From: Beroe forskalii
Lineage: Eukaryota > Ctenophora > Nuda > Beroida > Beroidae
Assembly (NCBI GenBank): GCA_011033025.1
Contig: WFMF01000036.1
Span: 372,001-436,000 of the forward strand
Direction of reading: 5' to 3'
DNA: 64,000 bases
A program made the translations under genes and the position numbers. Of this stretch, positions 13,409-24,946 are shown piece after piece. The number at the start of each line of letters is the position of its first letter. Positions within the stretch are counted from its first letter, which is position 1. A model generated the notes under the pieces. It did no database searches. It was not told the DNA's origin and worked only from the letters and a program-made list of their open reading frames with translations.

Positions 13409-16135
13409 CAAGGTAAATGTGAGCAACACATCACCCACCCACAACTTTGGCAAGAATCTTATGGGAGATAAAGGTATGATCCTGTTTTTGTTTTTTATTT
13501 TCAACTCAGAGCCATTATATTTGTATTAGTGAAGTTCGGTGGGAAATTTCATTTTGTTTTTCATGTGAAAATCCACTGTTATAATGGTAGATTTGATTGT
13601 AGATCAACTATTTATTTGTCAATTATTTTGAATAAATTAATTAATCGCCATTAATTTCAGTGTCACAACGCATGAAACTACTAGAGGATTTACAAAACCA
13701 CAAGATGCAGCTTCAAGGAAAGATCGAGCCCCCCAGAAACGGTGGGTTCAATTTGACTATAACATACGAAATTGATGGAGAACTTGATGAAGACGCAATT
13801 TTGCTTTACTTTCGATAGCACGTACGTCGAAAGTTGACGCCCGAACAGTAAATTTGCGCGTCTTTATCAATATCAAGCTTCCATCAATAGAGCGATCTGC
13901 ACGCATATATACGTAATAGCCTGTTTCATAAACGTAACATAGAATTCTCCATTCGAGTTGACCGTTCGTTAAGTCCCATCCATTGCAGGATCACCCCAGA
14001 AACCAGCCAAATTAGAGGAGCCTCTGGAAAGAACTCCTGCCGAAGCGAACAGACTGCACGCCGGCAAGCAACTTGCCCTGCAGGTACCGAGTTACAGGGT
14101 GATATTTAGTAGCTATTTCCCAATTCCCTTGCTAACCCATATGTGTGCGCACTGCGCATTAGTCCAGGAGATAAGGTCAAAAGAATGCCATACGTTTGCA
14201 AGCGATTTTCGAGAGGTCCTTGAGAGCTATGGAGCCTTTTTATTTTTCCACAAAGATGACCACGGGTAGTGGAAGGAACAGAGAATTAGCAGCACTGACA
14301 ACAGAACAATGATGCCCAAAAGAAGTGAAATGTTTGGTGTAGTAAGGATTTCTTTGGTTTTCTTCACACAAGCTTTGGGGTTAATGTCCTTCGAACATGT
14401 TAGCCATTGGTAGTTTGTAATGTTATCTCCTTTTACTTGATATCCTTCTTTGCATCGGATAATAACTGTGCTTCCTTCAATGAAGTAAGGAACTTGTCCA
14501 CTATTTACTATTTCACTGTGTTTCACTGATAGGTCCTTTAATGAGCATTTCCACACAGTAATTGGTTTCTCCAATTTAATCTCTTGCAAACTTCCGCCAA
14601 TGTCATCATATCCGAATTCATGAAGTTTTGTAAAAAGTATCTGTCCGTATGGTTCATTTGCTGTCAGACTATATCCACAGTCACGGATTTCTTTCATCAG
14701 CAATATTTCTTGTCTTGATACATTCTTTGTCTTTGTCAAATAACCAACTGTGAAGGGGTTTCTATCATCATAGAAATTGCTTTCCAGACTCCACTCTGGG
14801 TTCCCATACAGAGAAACTCTGACAACTGCTCGTGTATCCCCTGTCAAATCATCTGTTATGTCATCTGTTTCGTTTCTGAACGATCTTAGAACCCAGCTGT
14901 CAGCTTTGGAACAGGAAACCATACTCAGTTTGTACCCCAAGGTATGATTCTTGGCACTGATAGCGTGTTTGGTTGTTGCAGATAAACACTTGCCATGAAT
15001 CAGTTTGATCTTGACACTTGGCGTTTCAACTATTTCCTTTATAGTGTCTATGCACGCCAAACAAGCCATATCCCCCGTTGCCTGATTCAGACCTGACAAT
15101 CTTGGTGCCCTCTTAATTGCTATGCGAGTGCTTTTGTAGAGGTAGCAGTTGGAATCTGTGAAGTGGAATGTAAAAATACTGCAGCCCTGTGTTACTTTGC
15201 AGTAGTTCCAGCACTCTGCCATACTCTTCACTTGGAATGAAGAAGTTGGTTCTGTGACAGGGTGAAGGACCCCTGACATGTCAATGCAATTGGGTTGTTT
15301 TAAAATATCCCGGGAATCTAACTTAAGCATTGGTGCTGTTCTTGCTTCTGTTGTTTTAACGATATTTCGGTCAAAGATCGTGACTTGAGTGCCAAACTTT
15401 GGGGTGGCTAAATCATCGGTATCAAGCGGTTGGGGATTCATCGGGAGAATTAATGAAATCCATTGCCAGAAACGCAGCATGTTCAACTAGTGCGAGCTAT
15501 GGGTCGGAACTGAATTTAGAGCAGCGTACCACAAGCCAAAATGCTGTAAAAATTTTAATGTTCCTACGTAAATGTAATATTATTATTAATGCATATATTT
15601 CGATCTATGCAGATTTTCTTGTCGCAGTCAATTGTTCAAACTTCACTTTCATCACTGAAAACTATTGTATGTATGCCCTCTAAAGTGTCCAAAATTGGTA
15701 TTATTAGTCTTTAAAAAATTCATCGCTAGCTGAGTCGTTGACAAACGATAAAAATTCGTAAATATACTGTACTTTCAAAAAAATAACTATGAAAAATAAA
15801 TTGCGCGCATTGTTTTATGCGCGTCTTTGTCAATCCCTTCATGGATCGATGCATGTGCACACATATGGGTTACAGGTTGCAGTTGCACTTCCCCCTGTTA
15901 AACCCTCTTTTCACGTTTTTAATCTTTCCCTGTGCATTGTGTGTTCAATATCCATGCACATGGTACACTGTGAAGTAAAGATACTAATCTGCACCCCTTT
16001 CAGCAAAGCAATCAGCAATCGGACGGTTTCTTCATCACCCAAGACAGTAACTTCGGTAACCTTGTCATGTCAGTGGTACCCAGATTCAACCCGGACGGGA
16101 GTCTGGCAGCCGGTAACCTACCCAGGACACTGTGA
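13409..16135 (+). CDS. Four exons: alternative NIPBL 3' end or separate gene
   Basis: Exons 13409-13473, 13661-13741, 13989-14083 and 16004-16135 have good GT/AG sites and matching phases, giving about 124 residues that end ...GNLPRTL then TGA. Visible sequence includes SNTSPTHNFGKNLMGDK, SQRMKLLEDLQNHKMQLQGK, PLERTPAEANRLHAGKQL and SDGFFITQDSNFGNLVMSV. The second stretch looks helical; I do not recognise the family. The first exon starts one base into a codon behind a strong acceptor (CTATCTTTAG), so an upstream exon must exist, yet 11917-13408 offers none. The last NIPBL exon contains GGACG|GTGATC at 11912, a moderate donor two bases into a codon, which would join this exon exactly in phase. 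So these may be alternative terminal exons of NIPBL. A separate gene with an unseen first exon is the other option. The final intron hosts the 14227-15480 gene. Confidence 0.6.
14227..15480 (-). CDS. Intronless PAN/apple-sushi single-pass membrane protein
   Basis: An uninterrupted frame of 417 codons. I chose the ATG at 15480 (MLRFWQWISLILPM); the in-frame TTG just upstream is not a usual animal start. The N-terminus may be a weak signal peptide. Residues about 85-165 carry a PAN/apple-like cysteine pattern (AECWNYCKVTQGCSIFTFHF, then SNCYLYKS and GDMAC). Residues about 325-375 resemble a sushi/CCP module (GSTVIIRCKEGYQVKG, WLTCSKD, PKACV). A hydrophobic segment follows (ISLLLGIIVLLSVLLIL), then a short basic tail, giving a type I cell-surface or secretory protein with an extracellular binding region. 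Its ligand is unknown. It lies antisense in the intron 14084-16003. The lack of introns suggests a retrogene or a naturally single-exon family. No poly-A tract or target duplication was seen. Confidence 0.7.
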   Translation of the reverse strand: MLRFWQWISLILPMNPQPLDTDDLATPKFGTQVTIFDRNIVKTTEARTAPMLKLDSRDILKQPNCIDMSGVLHPVTEPTSSFQVKSMAECWNYCKVTQGCSIFTFHFTDSNCYLYKSTRIAIKRAPRLSGLNQATGDMACLACIDTIKEIVETPSVKIKLIHGKCLSATTKHAISAKNHTLGYKLSMVSCSKADSWVLRSFRNETDDITDDLTGDTRAVVRVSLYGNPEWSLESNFYDDRNPFTVGYLTKTKNVSRQEILLMKEIRDCGYSLTANEPYGQILFTKLHEFGYDDIGGSLQEIKLEKPITVWKCSLKDLSVKHSEIVNSGQVPYFIEGSTVIIRCKEGYQVKGDNITNYQWLTCSKDINPKACVKKTKEILTTPNISLLLGIIVLLSVLLILCSFHYPWSSLWKNKKAP

Positions 16136-16830
16136 CCTTGACATCCTGACACCCCCTGACGTATAGGAGTATGTAGGATGTACATGTTACACTTTGTAAG
16201 AATGGGGTCAGATATATCTGAGACTCCCTGATATCAGTACCACATGATTGTAAGAGTGGGGTCAGATATCTGATACTCCCTGATACCTGATACCACTACC
16301 ACATGATCGTCGAGAATGAATGTATCGCCAGTACTCAGTCAGTGAGCCATGAGGAGCAGACTGCTAACTACCACCTGTATCCTCCAACCTGGATCAGTAT
16401 CAGACTTCACACCATCACCGTGTTGGAACCTTGGCAGACCGGCTGCTTGGAAATTATGAGGAAGTTATTGCAGAGTCGTGAATTAGGAGGAACTTTTGTT
16501 TGTACTTAATTGAGTAGATCTGATTATCACTCTTAATTGGTTAACATCGGAATTGTTTATCCTCCACTATCAGAAGTGAGTGAAAACTTAATGGAATGGT
16601 AAATTTCATAATTTTATCAGAGATTTTGCGTACATTACTTAATGTGGATCCCCAGACTCCTGCAAGTGTTTGTCATTCAATAACGATTTCAGTATTTTTA
16701 CTTAGATTGTCTTGTGGGGCCATCCAGAAATGAGCTCATCACTTGGGTATGTACGTAGGTTTGTGAAATGATGAGCTCATCATTTTATCCTCAAGTTTTG
16801 GAAACAAAATTTCAGAAAATCTGAAACCGC
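16136..16830. other. Intergenic DNA with a short tandem duplication
   Basis: At 16196-16310 a segment of about 55 bp (GGGGTCAGATATCTGATACT-like) occurs twice. At 16768-16787 there is a perfect palindrome centred on GAGCTC, with a shorter related ATGAGCTCAT near 16730. No gene is visible; the first part is probably 3' UTR. Confidence 0.5.
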
Positions 16831-17325
16831 CTCTCTACCTTGACACCGCTTTGGTACCGCATCACAACCTTGACATCACCTGATACTACCTTGACACCTA
16901 ACTACCTTGACACCACCTCGCTACCTTGACACCACTTTTCTACCTTGACACAATCTACCACCTTGACACCGCATCGCAAACTTGACGCCGCCTCACTACC
17001 TTGACACTGTCACCGCCTCACTACCTTGACACCGCCTTTCTACTCTGACACCACCTTTAACTACATTGACAGCGTCTCACTTCCAGTTCCTTGACACCAC
17101 CTTCCTATTTTTACATCGCATCACAACCTGGAAATCACCTTACTACCTTGACAGCGCTTTTCAAACTTGATGCCACCTTACTAACTACACCATCTACCAC
17201 CTTGACACCGCATCTCAAACTTGACCCCACCTTTTTACCTTTACACCGCTTTTCAACCTTGGCACCACCTCACTACCTTGACACCACCTTTCTATTCCTA
17301 CACCACATCATTACCTTGACTGGTA
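16830..17325. repeat. Degenerate ~20-bp minisatellite (CTTGACACCGCC)
   Basis: About 24 diverged copies of a unit near ACCTTGACACCGCCTCACT. The core TTGACACCRC matches the array at 1-1280 and the SR-locus arrays, in the same strand sense as the first. Confidence 0.85.
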
Positions 17326-18151
17326 TGTGTGCTCATCGGTCAATAAGGGTCGTCAATAAGGGTAGTATATAAGAGTGGTCGAACGAGCCGCGCAGATTAA
17401 TGCGCGTTCCCTCATTAAATGTTGTTCGCGCGTTACGCAGACAAATGCGTAACGCGAAAAATTTGTGACAGAAAGGCCGAAAATAGATACGCAGTACTTC
17501 ACATCATTACTTCTCTCAAATGGCCAACAATGACATTATTAAATGCGTGGAGACGGTTATACCTGTCCTTTCGACACAATCCCAAGTCACCATAAACGAT
17601 TTCGATTGAAATAGACAGTGTCAGTGTAGCTCGGTGTGCTCATTTAACTTTTAAATTATTGTGAAAAAGGAAACTGATATCATAACTGAAATTCAAATGA
17701 TAATATATCCTACCTGTTTACAAATCCATATTCTAAAAACAGCCCGATCTCTGTTACGGAATTGCCTCTGAGAAACAGAAAGATCTCATCCGAACGTTGC
17801 TGATATGAATTCTACCGCCATATTGCAAAATATAAATATGGAGGAATTAGAACTATGAAACCGAGCACTTCTACCAAGGACATCATACGGAAGTTGGAGA
17901 TTTCCTTACATCACACCGTTACAGAGCCTATTCTTAATGAAAGCAATATATTCATGATGCAGTTCAATGTCTACTAATAGGTATTTTGCTACCTGTACTC
18001 AGTGTCTTGGTAGCCCACATCCTAGGTCTTTGTCTATCCTTGGTGTTGAGCTTTACACCAAGCAAAACCATAGTTAAATGGGTAGAAGGAGGAGAAAGCG
18101 TGGCCAAAAGGAGCCAGGTTAGTCAGCGGGTAAGAGATATCTTCAAAGTTT
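17326..18151. other. Unassigned DNA left of the scaffold gap
   Basis: Mostly AT-rich DNA with no recognisable gene. A short frame at 17986-18151 (starting MLPVLSVLVAHILGLCL, hydrophobic) runs into the N gap. It could be an exon fragment, but no splice context or family match supports it. This DNA does not match the right palindrome arm, so the arm's visible extent stops at the gap. Confidence 0.4.
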
Positions 18152-18251
18152 NNNNNNNNNNNNNNNNNNNNNNNNNNNNNNNNNNNNNNNNNNNNNNNNN
18201 NNNNNNNNNNNNNNNNNNNNNNNNNNNNNNNNNNNNNNNNNNNNNNNNNNN
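18152..18251. other. 100-N assembly gap
   Basis: Exactly 100 N, the usual placeholder for a scaffold join of unknown size. The left palindrome arm starts at the first base after it, so order and orientation across this join are not proven by sequence. Confidence 0.99.
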
Positions 18252-18347
18252 ACCCTGGAATTTCCTGTTCAAATTTATGTCCAAGTTGATTGCTGTGATA
18301 ATTGATAATTTGTTGTCTGACAAATAATTTGATATTGTGTATTTCAG

Positions 18348-19062
18348 AGAAACGAAACAGCACTTCTACGCCAGTTCCGTCTGAATAAGAGCAATGAGGC
18401 GGGTGCCAGACAAATGTTGTCTACGGTTAGGAAGTGCCAAGTGGTCTGCAGACAGATGGACGAGCAGCGGGAACTTATGCCCCCTGAACTCTGGTTCTGG
18501 CCAAACACATTGGAGGAGGATGACGAGGTTTTTACCTTTGCATGATTTTCTGTGTGAAATGTTTTACCGTTTAATTAAGTGTTGTACTTGAATTGTTTCT
18601 TTTCAGAATTAAGCCATTCTCCATGCAGTCTTGGACAATCCCGATACCGCCAGCTAACTGTGCGACTGGCCAGCAACCCTTCTAGCCGGTTGGCTGGCCA
18701 GTGGTATCGATTTATTTCAAGACTGCCCTCACATCTACTTGTACTACGCATTGTCAAGTCTCAAGTGTATATCGAATATCAGTTTCAAACCATACAACTC
18801 GATTATTTGCAAGCCTTGACCCTTTAATGTTGATTACATAGCCAATGCATCATCTCAGGAGTACTACGAGCCCGAACCCCAAGACATCCTGCCTCACCTG
18901 GCTCAATACCTGCGTGCTACGCATCACTACTGCCTGTGGTGTGGTGTCAAGTACCACAGTGACTCCGACCTGTCTGACAACTGTCCGGGAGAGCTGCAAT
19001 CACACCACGATGCTTCACAGCACGACGATTTCGCGGATGATACGGACTTCACACTAGACTGA
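18348..19062 (+). pseudogene. GPATCH11: GPATCH11 copy, last two exons only
   Basis: Exon 18348-18527 (RNETALLRQFRLNKSNEAG... to NTLEEDDE) and exon 18859-19062 (EYYEPEPQDILPHLAQYL..., WCGVKYHSDSDLSDNCPGE, ending TDFTLD and TGA) match the two last exons of the complete gene at 39897-42476 almost residue for residue, in the opposite orientation. Splice sites are intact. Exons 1-3 would lie in or beyond the N gap, so this is a copy cut by the assembly or by the duplication border. Whether it is expressed cannot be told. Confidence 0.9.
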
Positions 19063-19550
19063 CGGATACCTATTAATTTGTGCGTTTAATTACCATATTA
19101 TATTATTTAAATTTTAATCTTTTCAACCCATTTCCCTTTACATCTAAGGCCGAGTCAGGATCTTCATGCTTTTCAAATGCTATGATGACATCAATTTTAC
19201 ATTTATATCTTCTGTTATATGAACATTTTCGTAATACGTTGTCGCACTTTTTGAAACTCGAAGATTGCATTGTATTGGGGAAATGGTCTAAATACGGCGA
19301 TAGTTCCAAATGCAGTTTGCGCGTCTTCTGTAAACGTGGCTTCAGTTTGCGCGGCGAACAGACATTTAATTGATTGTAAATGTTTATAGTTGTATGCCAC
19401 ATACACATTAAAGACGCGCAAACTGCATAAAGTCAAAGTGCACTTCAAACTTATTTGAACTGACCAACTGCACCTGTTCAAGATTTCCACATTGGACAAT
19501 GGACATACGTGTGGCTCAGACAGCTCGATAACCGGAGGGCTCGGAGCTAA

Positions 19551-19997
19551 GGGATCGTTCACATATTACGTAATCAATTTTTGGCCATTTTCAACCCCCC
19601 TCCCTCCCCCTCGTAATCAAACGTAATCAAAGCCCAAGCCCCCCTCTCTTGAGGAGAATATTACGTAATCATGGCTTAACCCCCCCCCCCCACCTTTTGA
19701 GTAGAAAATGAAGAAAATAGACAGTGTAAATTGATTATGTTTCAACTTTGGAAAAATTTATGAAAATATTGAGGTAAGTTTTAAAAAATGGTGCTGAGAA
19801 ATGGTGCTTTCGAGTTGGTTTTCTGAAAATTTTGCTAAAAATACCGATAATTTGTGGCAAAAAATGTCAAAAATTGTGCCAAAAATTGCAAATTTTGATT
19901 ACGTAATCAACCACCGAACCCCCTCCACGTAATCAAACGTAATCATTTGAAAACTCCCCCCTCCCCCTAGGTGATTACGTAATATGTGAACGATCCC
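19551..19997. mobile_element. PIF/Harbinger-type MITE (TAA duplication)
   Basis: 447 bp with terminal inverted repeats starting GGGATCGTTCACATATTACG, flanked by TAA at 19548-19550 and 19998-20000. The right arm keeps the empty site (GAGCTAAAGAG on the matching strand), proving a clean insertion with a 3-bp duplication. There is no coding capacity; the interior has C-rich and A-rich parts. Older relatives sit in the SR intron at 30714-31034 and 34925-35089. Confidence 0.92.
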
Positions 19998-19999
19998 TA

Positions 20000-20420
20000 A
20001 AGAGCCGCGCGGATTTACTGTTCGAGTGCTCACAATTTGCGCGTCTTTTTCGAGCCCTCCGGTTATCAAGCGGTCTGCACACATATGACGCAAACATGTG
20101 CACTTGCAGATCGCTCGATTGAAATATTGTTTGTCAGACCCCTTCACGAGCGACCCTACTCGCAGACCGATTATTTTAATTTAATTGGAAATAAATTTGC
20201 CAAAATAGGGATCGATAAAGAAGCGCAAAATTGTGTGCTTTCGATGGATTTATGTAGAAAGTTGAAGAGCGAAAAGGAAATCCTCACGTCTTTTTGAGCC
20301 CTCCGGTAATCGAGCGATCTGTACACAATTTGAGTACGTGCTGTCCCTGATGCATTTTTCAGCACTCAAAGCAGAATTGGCTGGCATTTCACGACACAAA
20401 CTACATAGCTTAACTGCGAA
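20000..20420. repeat. Dispersed GCGCGTCTTT / CCCTCCGGTTATC motif
   Basis: The pair GCGCGTCTTT...GAGCCCTCCGGTTATC, followed by GATCTGCAC-like sequence, occurs near 20037 and, partly, 20288, and in the right arm near 38690, 38880 and 38930. Shorter relatives lie at 13857 and 15822. The motif is always close to GCGC-rich DNA. The nature of the repeat is not recognised. Confidence 0.5.
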
Positions 20421-21109
20421 AACATAAAAATTTAAACACATTACATGTTACAGAAATGTGAGCATAAATAAGAAATAATACTCCTGAGAAATTAGGATTA
20501 TCAAGGGAAATATTGTCATATGGTTTTTGATTTAAAATGGGGAACATTTTTTTACATGGAAGCTGGAAATCGGAAATTCGCAAATATCAAAATAAAATTT
20601 TTATGCAAGCCTTGTTTTAGTTCGTAATTCATATACTGTTGGTATATCGATGCAACATCCATAATCCATAATAGCATAATGCACACTGCAGTCTGTACAG
20701 TGTATCATACACGGAACGGCGATTTGCTAAACACTTATATCCCTGTGTGTACGTACACCTATGCAGGCTCAGGAAAATTGCGATTACTCCCGATAATCTT
20801 GTCCTTGAAATTATCGGTAGTCATCGTACTTTGCACCAACACCACTTCGTCCAGGGCTGAAAATGGATTCAATGATAATTAAGTATGCTAGTTTCTGCTA
20901 ACACTGATGTAAATTTAATTTAATCATTCAATTAATTATTGCGCGCGCGGCGCGCGAAATCACAAAGAAATAAATGTTGGAGTTATGGTCTTCTGTACTT
21001 TGGTAAACCTTTCGCGCGTTCCATACCAGACGGTGATTTAGCATCTACAGGTCAATGCTATTGTGCAAGGTATCAAGCCCGAATCCGGTGTCAAGTCAGA
21101 ATGGTGCCG

Positions 21110-21385
21110 AGGAAAAGTGGTGTCAAAGAAGAGTGGTGTCAAGGAAAAGTGGTGTCAAGGAAAAGTGATACCAAGGAAAAGTGGCGTCAAGGAAAAGTGG
21201 TGTCAAGGAATAGTGGTGTCAAGGATGAAGGAATAGTGGTGTCAAGGAATAGTGGTGTCAAGGAATAGTGGTGTCAAGGAAAAGTGGTGTCAAGGAAAAG
21301 TGGTGTCAAGGAAAAGTGGTGTCAAGGAAAAGTGGTGTCAAGCAAAACAGGTGTCAAGCAAAAGTGGTGTCAAGCAAAAGTACGG
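21110..21385. repeat. 16-bp minisatellite (GTGTCAAGGAAAAGTG)
   Basis: About 17 copies of a 16-bp unit. This is the inverted counterpart of 37530-37830 in the right arm and shares the core GTGGTGTCA (TGACACCAC) with the arrays at 1-1280 and 16830-17325. It is flanked on both sides by a repeated GCGCGCGAAATCACAAAG segment. The open frames through it are repeat artefacts. Confidence 0.9.
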
Positions 21386-23358
21386 TACTACGCGCGCGAA
21401 ATCACAAAGAAATAAATGTTGAAGTTATGGTCTTCTGTACTTTGGTAAACCTTTCGCGCGTTCCATACCAGACGGTGATTTCGCGATATTCAGTAGATCC
21501 TAACGACCCTTGCCACACTGCCACATTGCCACACTGCCACACTCGAGTGTGTGGCAAATATAGTGTGGCACTGTGGCAGTGCGGCAGATTTTCGAGTTCT
21601 GCCACACTATTTACGCTTTTTGCCACACTGCCGCACTGCCACACTCGAAATCAGTGTGGCAGCCACACTGCCACACTCCGTTGTCCGACCTTACGAAGAG
21701 TGTGGCAGCCACAGTACTCCAAAAGAATAAAATTATCTGATTGATTATGTTATTTCATTACTACGGTTAAGAGTCATCTGTTGAGATGAACCAGTTGCTG
21801 AGCATATTATCCTATGACGGGCTTACTACCCCTTGCCTGAAGATAACAGAGCACCAAAATTTAAGCGTTATACAAATTACATAACAACTTACAGAGGGGG
21901 GCGGTCGCCTAGTACTGCGAAATGGCGCAGCCAGTCTCAGTCAGACCGTCTCGTGCAAGCCCCTGTCGTAGCAGATGATCGAGAGTCCCTGCGGGCTCCC
22001 CATCGTCGATCTCTGGTAGGTAGACTGGGTATGGGAGTTGGCTCCCCGTACCCAGTGGGGTCCCTCTGCGGCGGGACTGCTGCTGATGTCCCATGGCAGC
22101 CGGAATGCCCCAGATACAGCCTAGTCCATAGCGGACATAGCACCAAGCGTGCACCAGAGTCCAGATCTGGACTCTGGCCAGACAACCTTGCCATAGCGGC
22201 AATAGTCCCGAGTGGACAACTTCCATATTCCATAACCCCTTGCCATTGCGGCAAAACGGATTGATACCCATATGATCCACTTAAAAACACATAATTCCCA
22301 ATAGACATCAACTCACCACATCAAATTGCCACATCAACTCAAAGGTCACACTCAAGGGATCTGAAGCCCCATAGCGGGATACCAGTCCTACCCTTACCAA
22401 GGGTTCTGAAGCCCCAAGCGGGATACCAGTCCCTCCCTTACCAAGGATCTGAAGCCCCAAGTGGGATACCAATTACCAGTCCTTCCCTTTATCAAGGATC
22501 TGAAGCCCCAAGCGGGATACCAGTCATTCCCTTACCAAGGATCTGAAGCCCCAAGCGGGATACCAGTCATTCCCTTACCAAGGATCTGAAGCCCCAAGTG
22601 GGATACCAATTACCAGTCCTTCCCTTACCAAGGATCTGAAACCCCAAGCGGGATACCAGTCCCACCCTTACCAAGGGTTCTGAAGCCCCAAAAGGGATAC
22701 CAGTCCCTCCCTTACCAAGAATCTGAAGCCCCAAGTGGGATACTAATTACCAGTCCTTCCCTTATCAAGGATCTGAAGCCCCAAGCGGGATACCAGTCCT
22801 TCCCTTATCAAGGATCTGAAGCCCCAAGCAGGATACAAGTCCATCTCTTATCAAGGGTTCTGAAGCCCCACAGCGGGATACCAGTCCCTTAGTCTGACTC
22901 TAGCCTCAGTTAAGATGCTTAAAATCCTGAAACTTTTTCGGGTATATGCTTACAATCTTGACATTGGTCCCACGTTTTTTTTCTTCAAATACACTCTGTT
23001 CTGCTTTCTGAAGCAAATACCAGGCATCGTACGGAATACGGATATTGCATCATTAAATACACTTTCTAAAACATATCTTACAATTATTTGAGTACCTAAG
23101 ACCGCCTTGGAGCCGTCATAAATGCCAAAAAACAAGCATAAACGTGTGGAAACCTGACCCTAACAACCTATCAACAATGTCAATTCATCGTCAAGACATA
23201 CCTATAACAACTTAATGACTGTCCTGGTTAACTCTGGCCTCAGTTAATATGCATATGCAATCTTGACACTTTTAGCGCATATGCTTACAATCTTGACACA
23301 TTTTAAAATACACTTGGTTCCACTTTCTGAGGCGATTACCACACTTCGTACGGATACT

Positions 23359-23880
23359 CCCAGTGGAATAATTTTAAAAAGTGGCTGGGAATCTGTAACT
23401 AAGAGTAAAAAGAGGCTTTTTCAGCTTTGGGTAAAGACTAGCTGGTTTTGACATGTTTTCACTAAAATGACCGAAATTTTAAAAAATAAGTTCAATTGCT
23501 GGCTAGAGAAACAATAGAAACGTGCAAAAATGTTTTTCATTGAATATGGTAATTATTTTAAAATGTTTATGATGGCTATTTAGATAGTTTTCACTAAAAA
23601 AGTTTGACCAAAGTCAAACACAAGGAAATACCGCGGCTGGTTTGGGAATGTGATGGCTGGTTTGGGAATGCGGTGGGAATGCAGCTGCTGGATTCGGATT
23701 AGGCACCGGGAAAGGTCGATTATGGTATTCAGCTCTATGAATTTCATGATTTTGAGTTCATCAATTACAGAATGTGTCCAGAAAAGCTTATTTCGTTCGA
23801 ATTTAAGCTTTTTTTCGATTTCGTATTTGGAAATTTGACTGGGAATCTAATTCCTAAATTCCCCATATTATTCCACTGGG
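23359..23880. mobile_element. hAT-like MITE nested in composite element
   Basis: 522 bp. It begins CCCAGTGGAATAAT, ends ATTATTCCACTGGG, and is flanked by the 8-bp duplication CGGATACT (23351-23358 and 23881-23888). Copy 1 of the composite element has the empty site at about 6199-6206, so both ends are exact. No coding capacity. The 8-bp duplication suggests the hAT superfamily, and the terminus resembles that of 31600-32915 (CCCGGTTGGAATAA). Confidence 0.93.
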
Positions 23881-24946
23881 CGGATACTGTATGATTTGAT
23901 ATACCTCCTAGAACATTATATAGCAACATTTGAGTACCTATGACTTACTTGGAACCGTCAGAAACTCCCAATTTGTGGCATAAAATTGTTTTTCAATTCA
24001 ATGTCTCTATACTCTATAGTCTATATCTATATCATCATCATGAATTTAACCCAGATCTAAATCTGGCCTCAGGTTATATGCTTACAACCCTCACTCTGTT
24101 TCCGTATATGAGTATATTATTGACATTTTTACTCCTTTTTTGTGGCGGCACCATAGGGGCAAGCCTGAGCCTAAAATCTCCAAACCTATGTGAGAAGGAA
24201 CATACATGTCTACAAACCAGAACTGCCTAATTAACAGCAAGAGCAAGAGGGACCCAAACTCCTCCCCCTTTATTTTAACACTGTCCCGGAGTTAAGGAGA
24301 CCTTAGATCACTTCTGTGGGGAGTGCCTTGCTTACTCCCATACTAGCATAAAAGGCAGCTGATTTTTGGCATCCTATACAAAAGCCTTACACGCAGAAAT
24401 AGGACCAAGCAGTCATTCACTAAAGATTTTACCTCCCTATAGTCATATTATAGTGTCAGGACATTATGATCCCCCCATCCTGCCATGATGTAGTCATGAT
24501 GACCGTCATGATGTCATTATGGCCATCCCATGGGGACATATCATTCTGTTCTCACTAAGTTTCTCAGCAGGCACCACAAACTCTGGAGTAGATAGCAACC
24601 CACCTATCAAGAGATAATTGACATGACAATCAGCTGACCCCGAATCAACAAGTCCCATCCCAGCTCAACAGAGTCGTGCCACTGAGCGCAGGCGCACATT
24701 TATTTTCTAAACTAAATAACACCACACGAAGCAGGAAGGAGACGCCCTGCCGTAGATTGTAGAAAACCAACTTCTGTAATAAAAATGAGTAAAAACACAC
24801 CAAACTATTACAACATATATACATACTACAAACACAAGTTAAAAGCCGGTCCCACCGCTTCTCAACAGAGTAGTGCCATGGAACATTTTAAAGCACATCA
24901 CATAAGCAGGAAGGAGAGGCACACGCGGCACGTGCGCCGGCATATA

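Noticed and set aside
17986-18327. Hydrophobic frame crossing the N gap
   Set aside because: Its continuity depends on the arbitrary gap length; no family match or splice sites.
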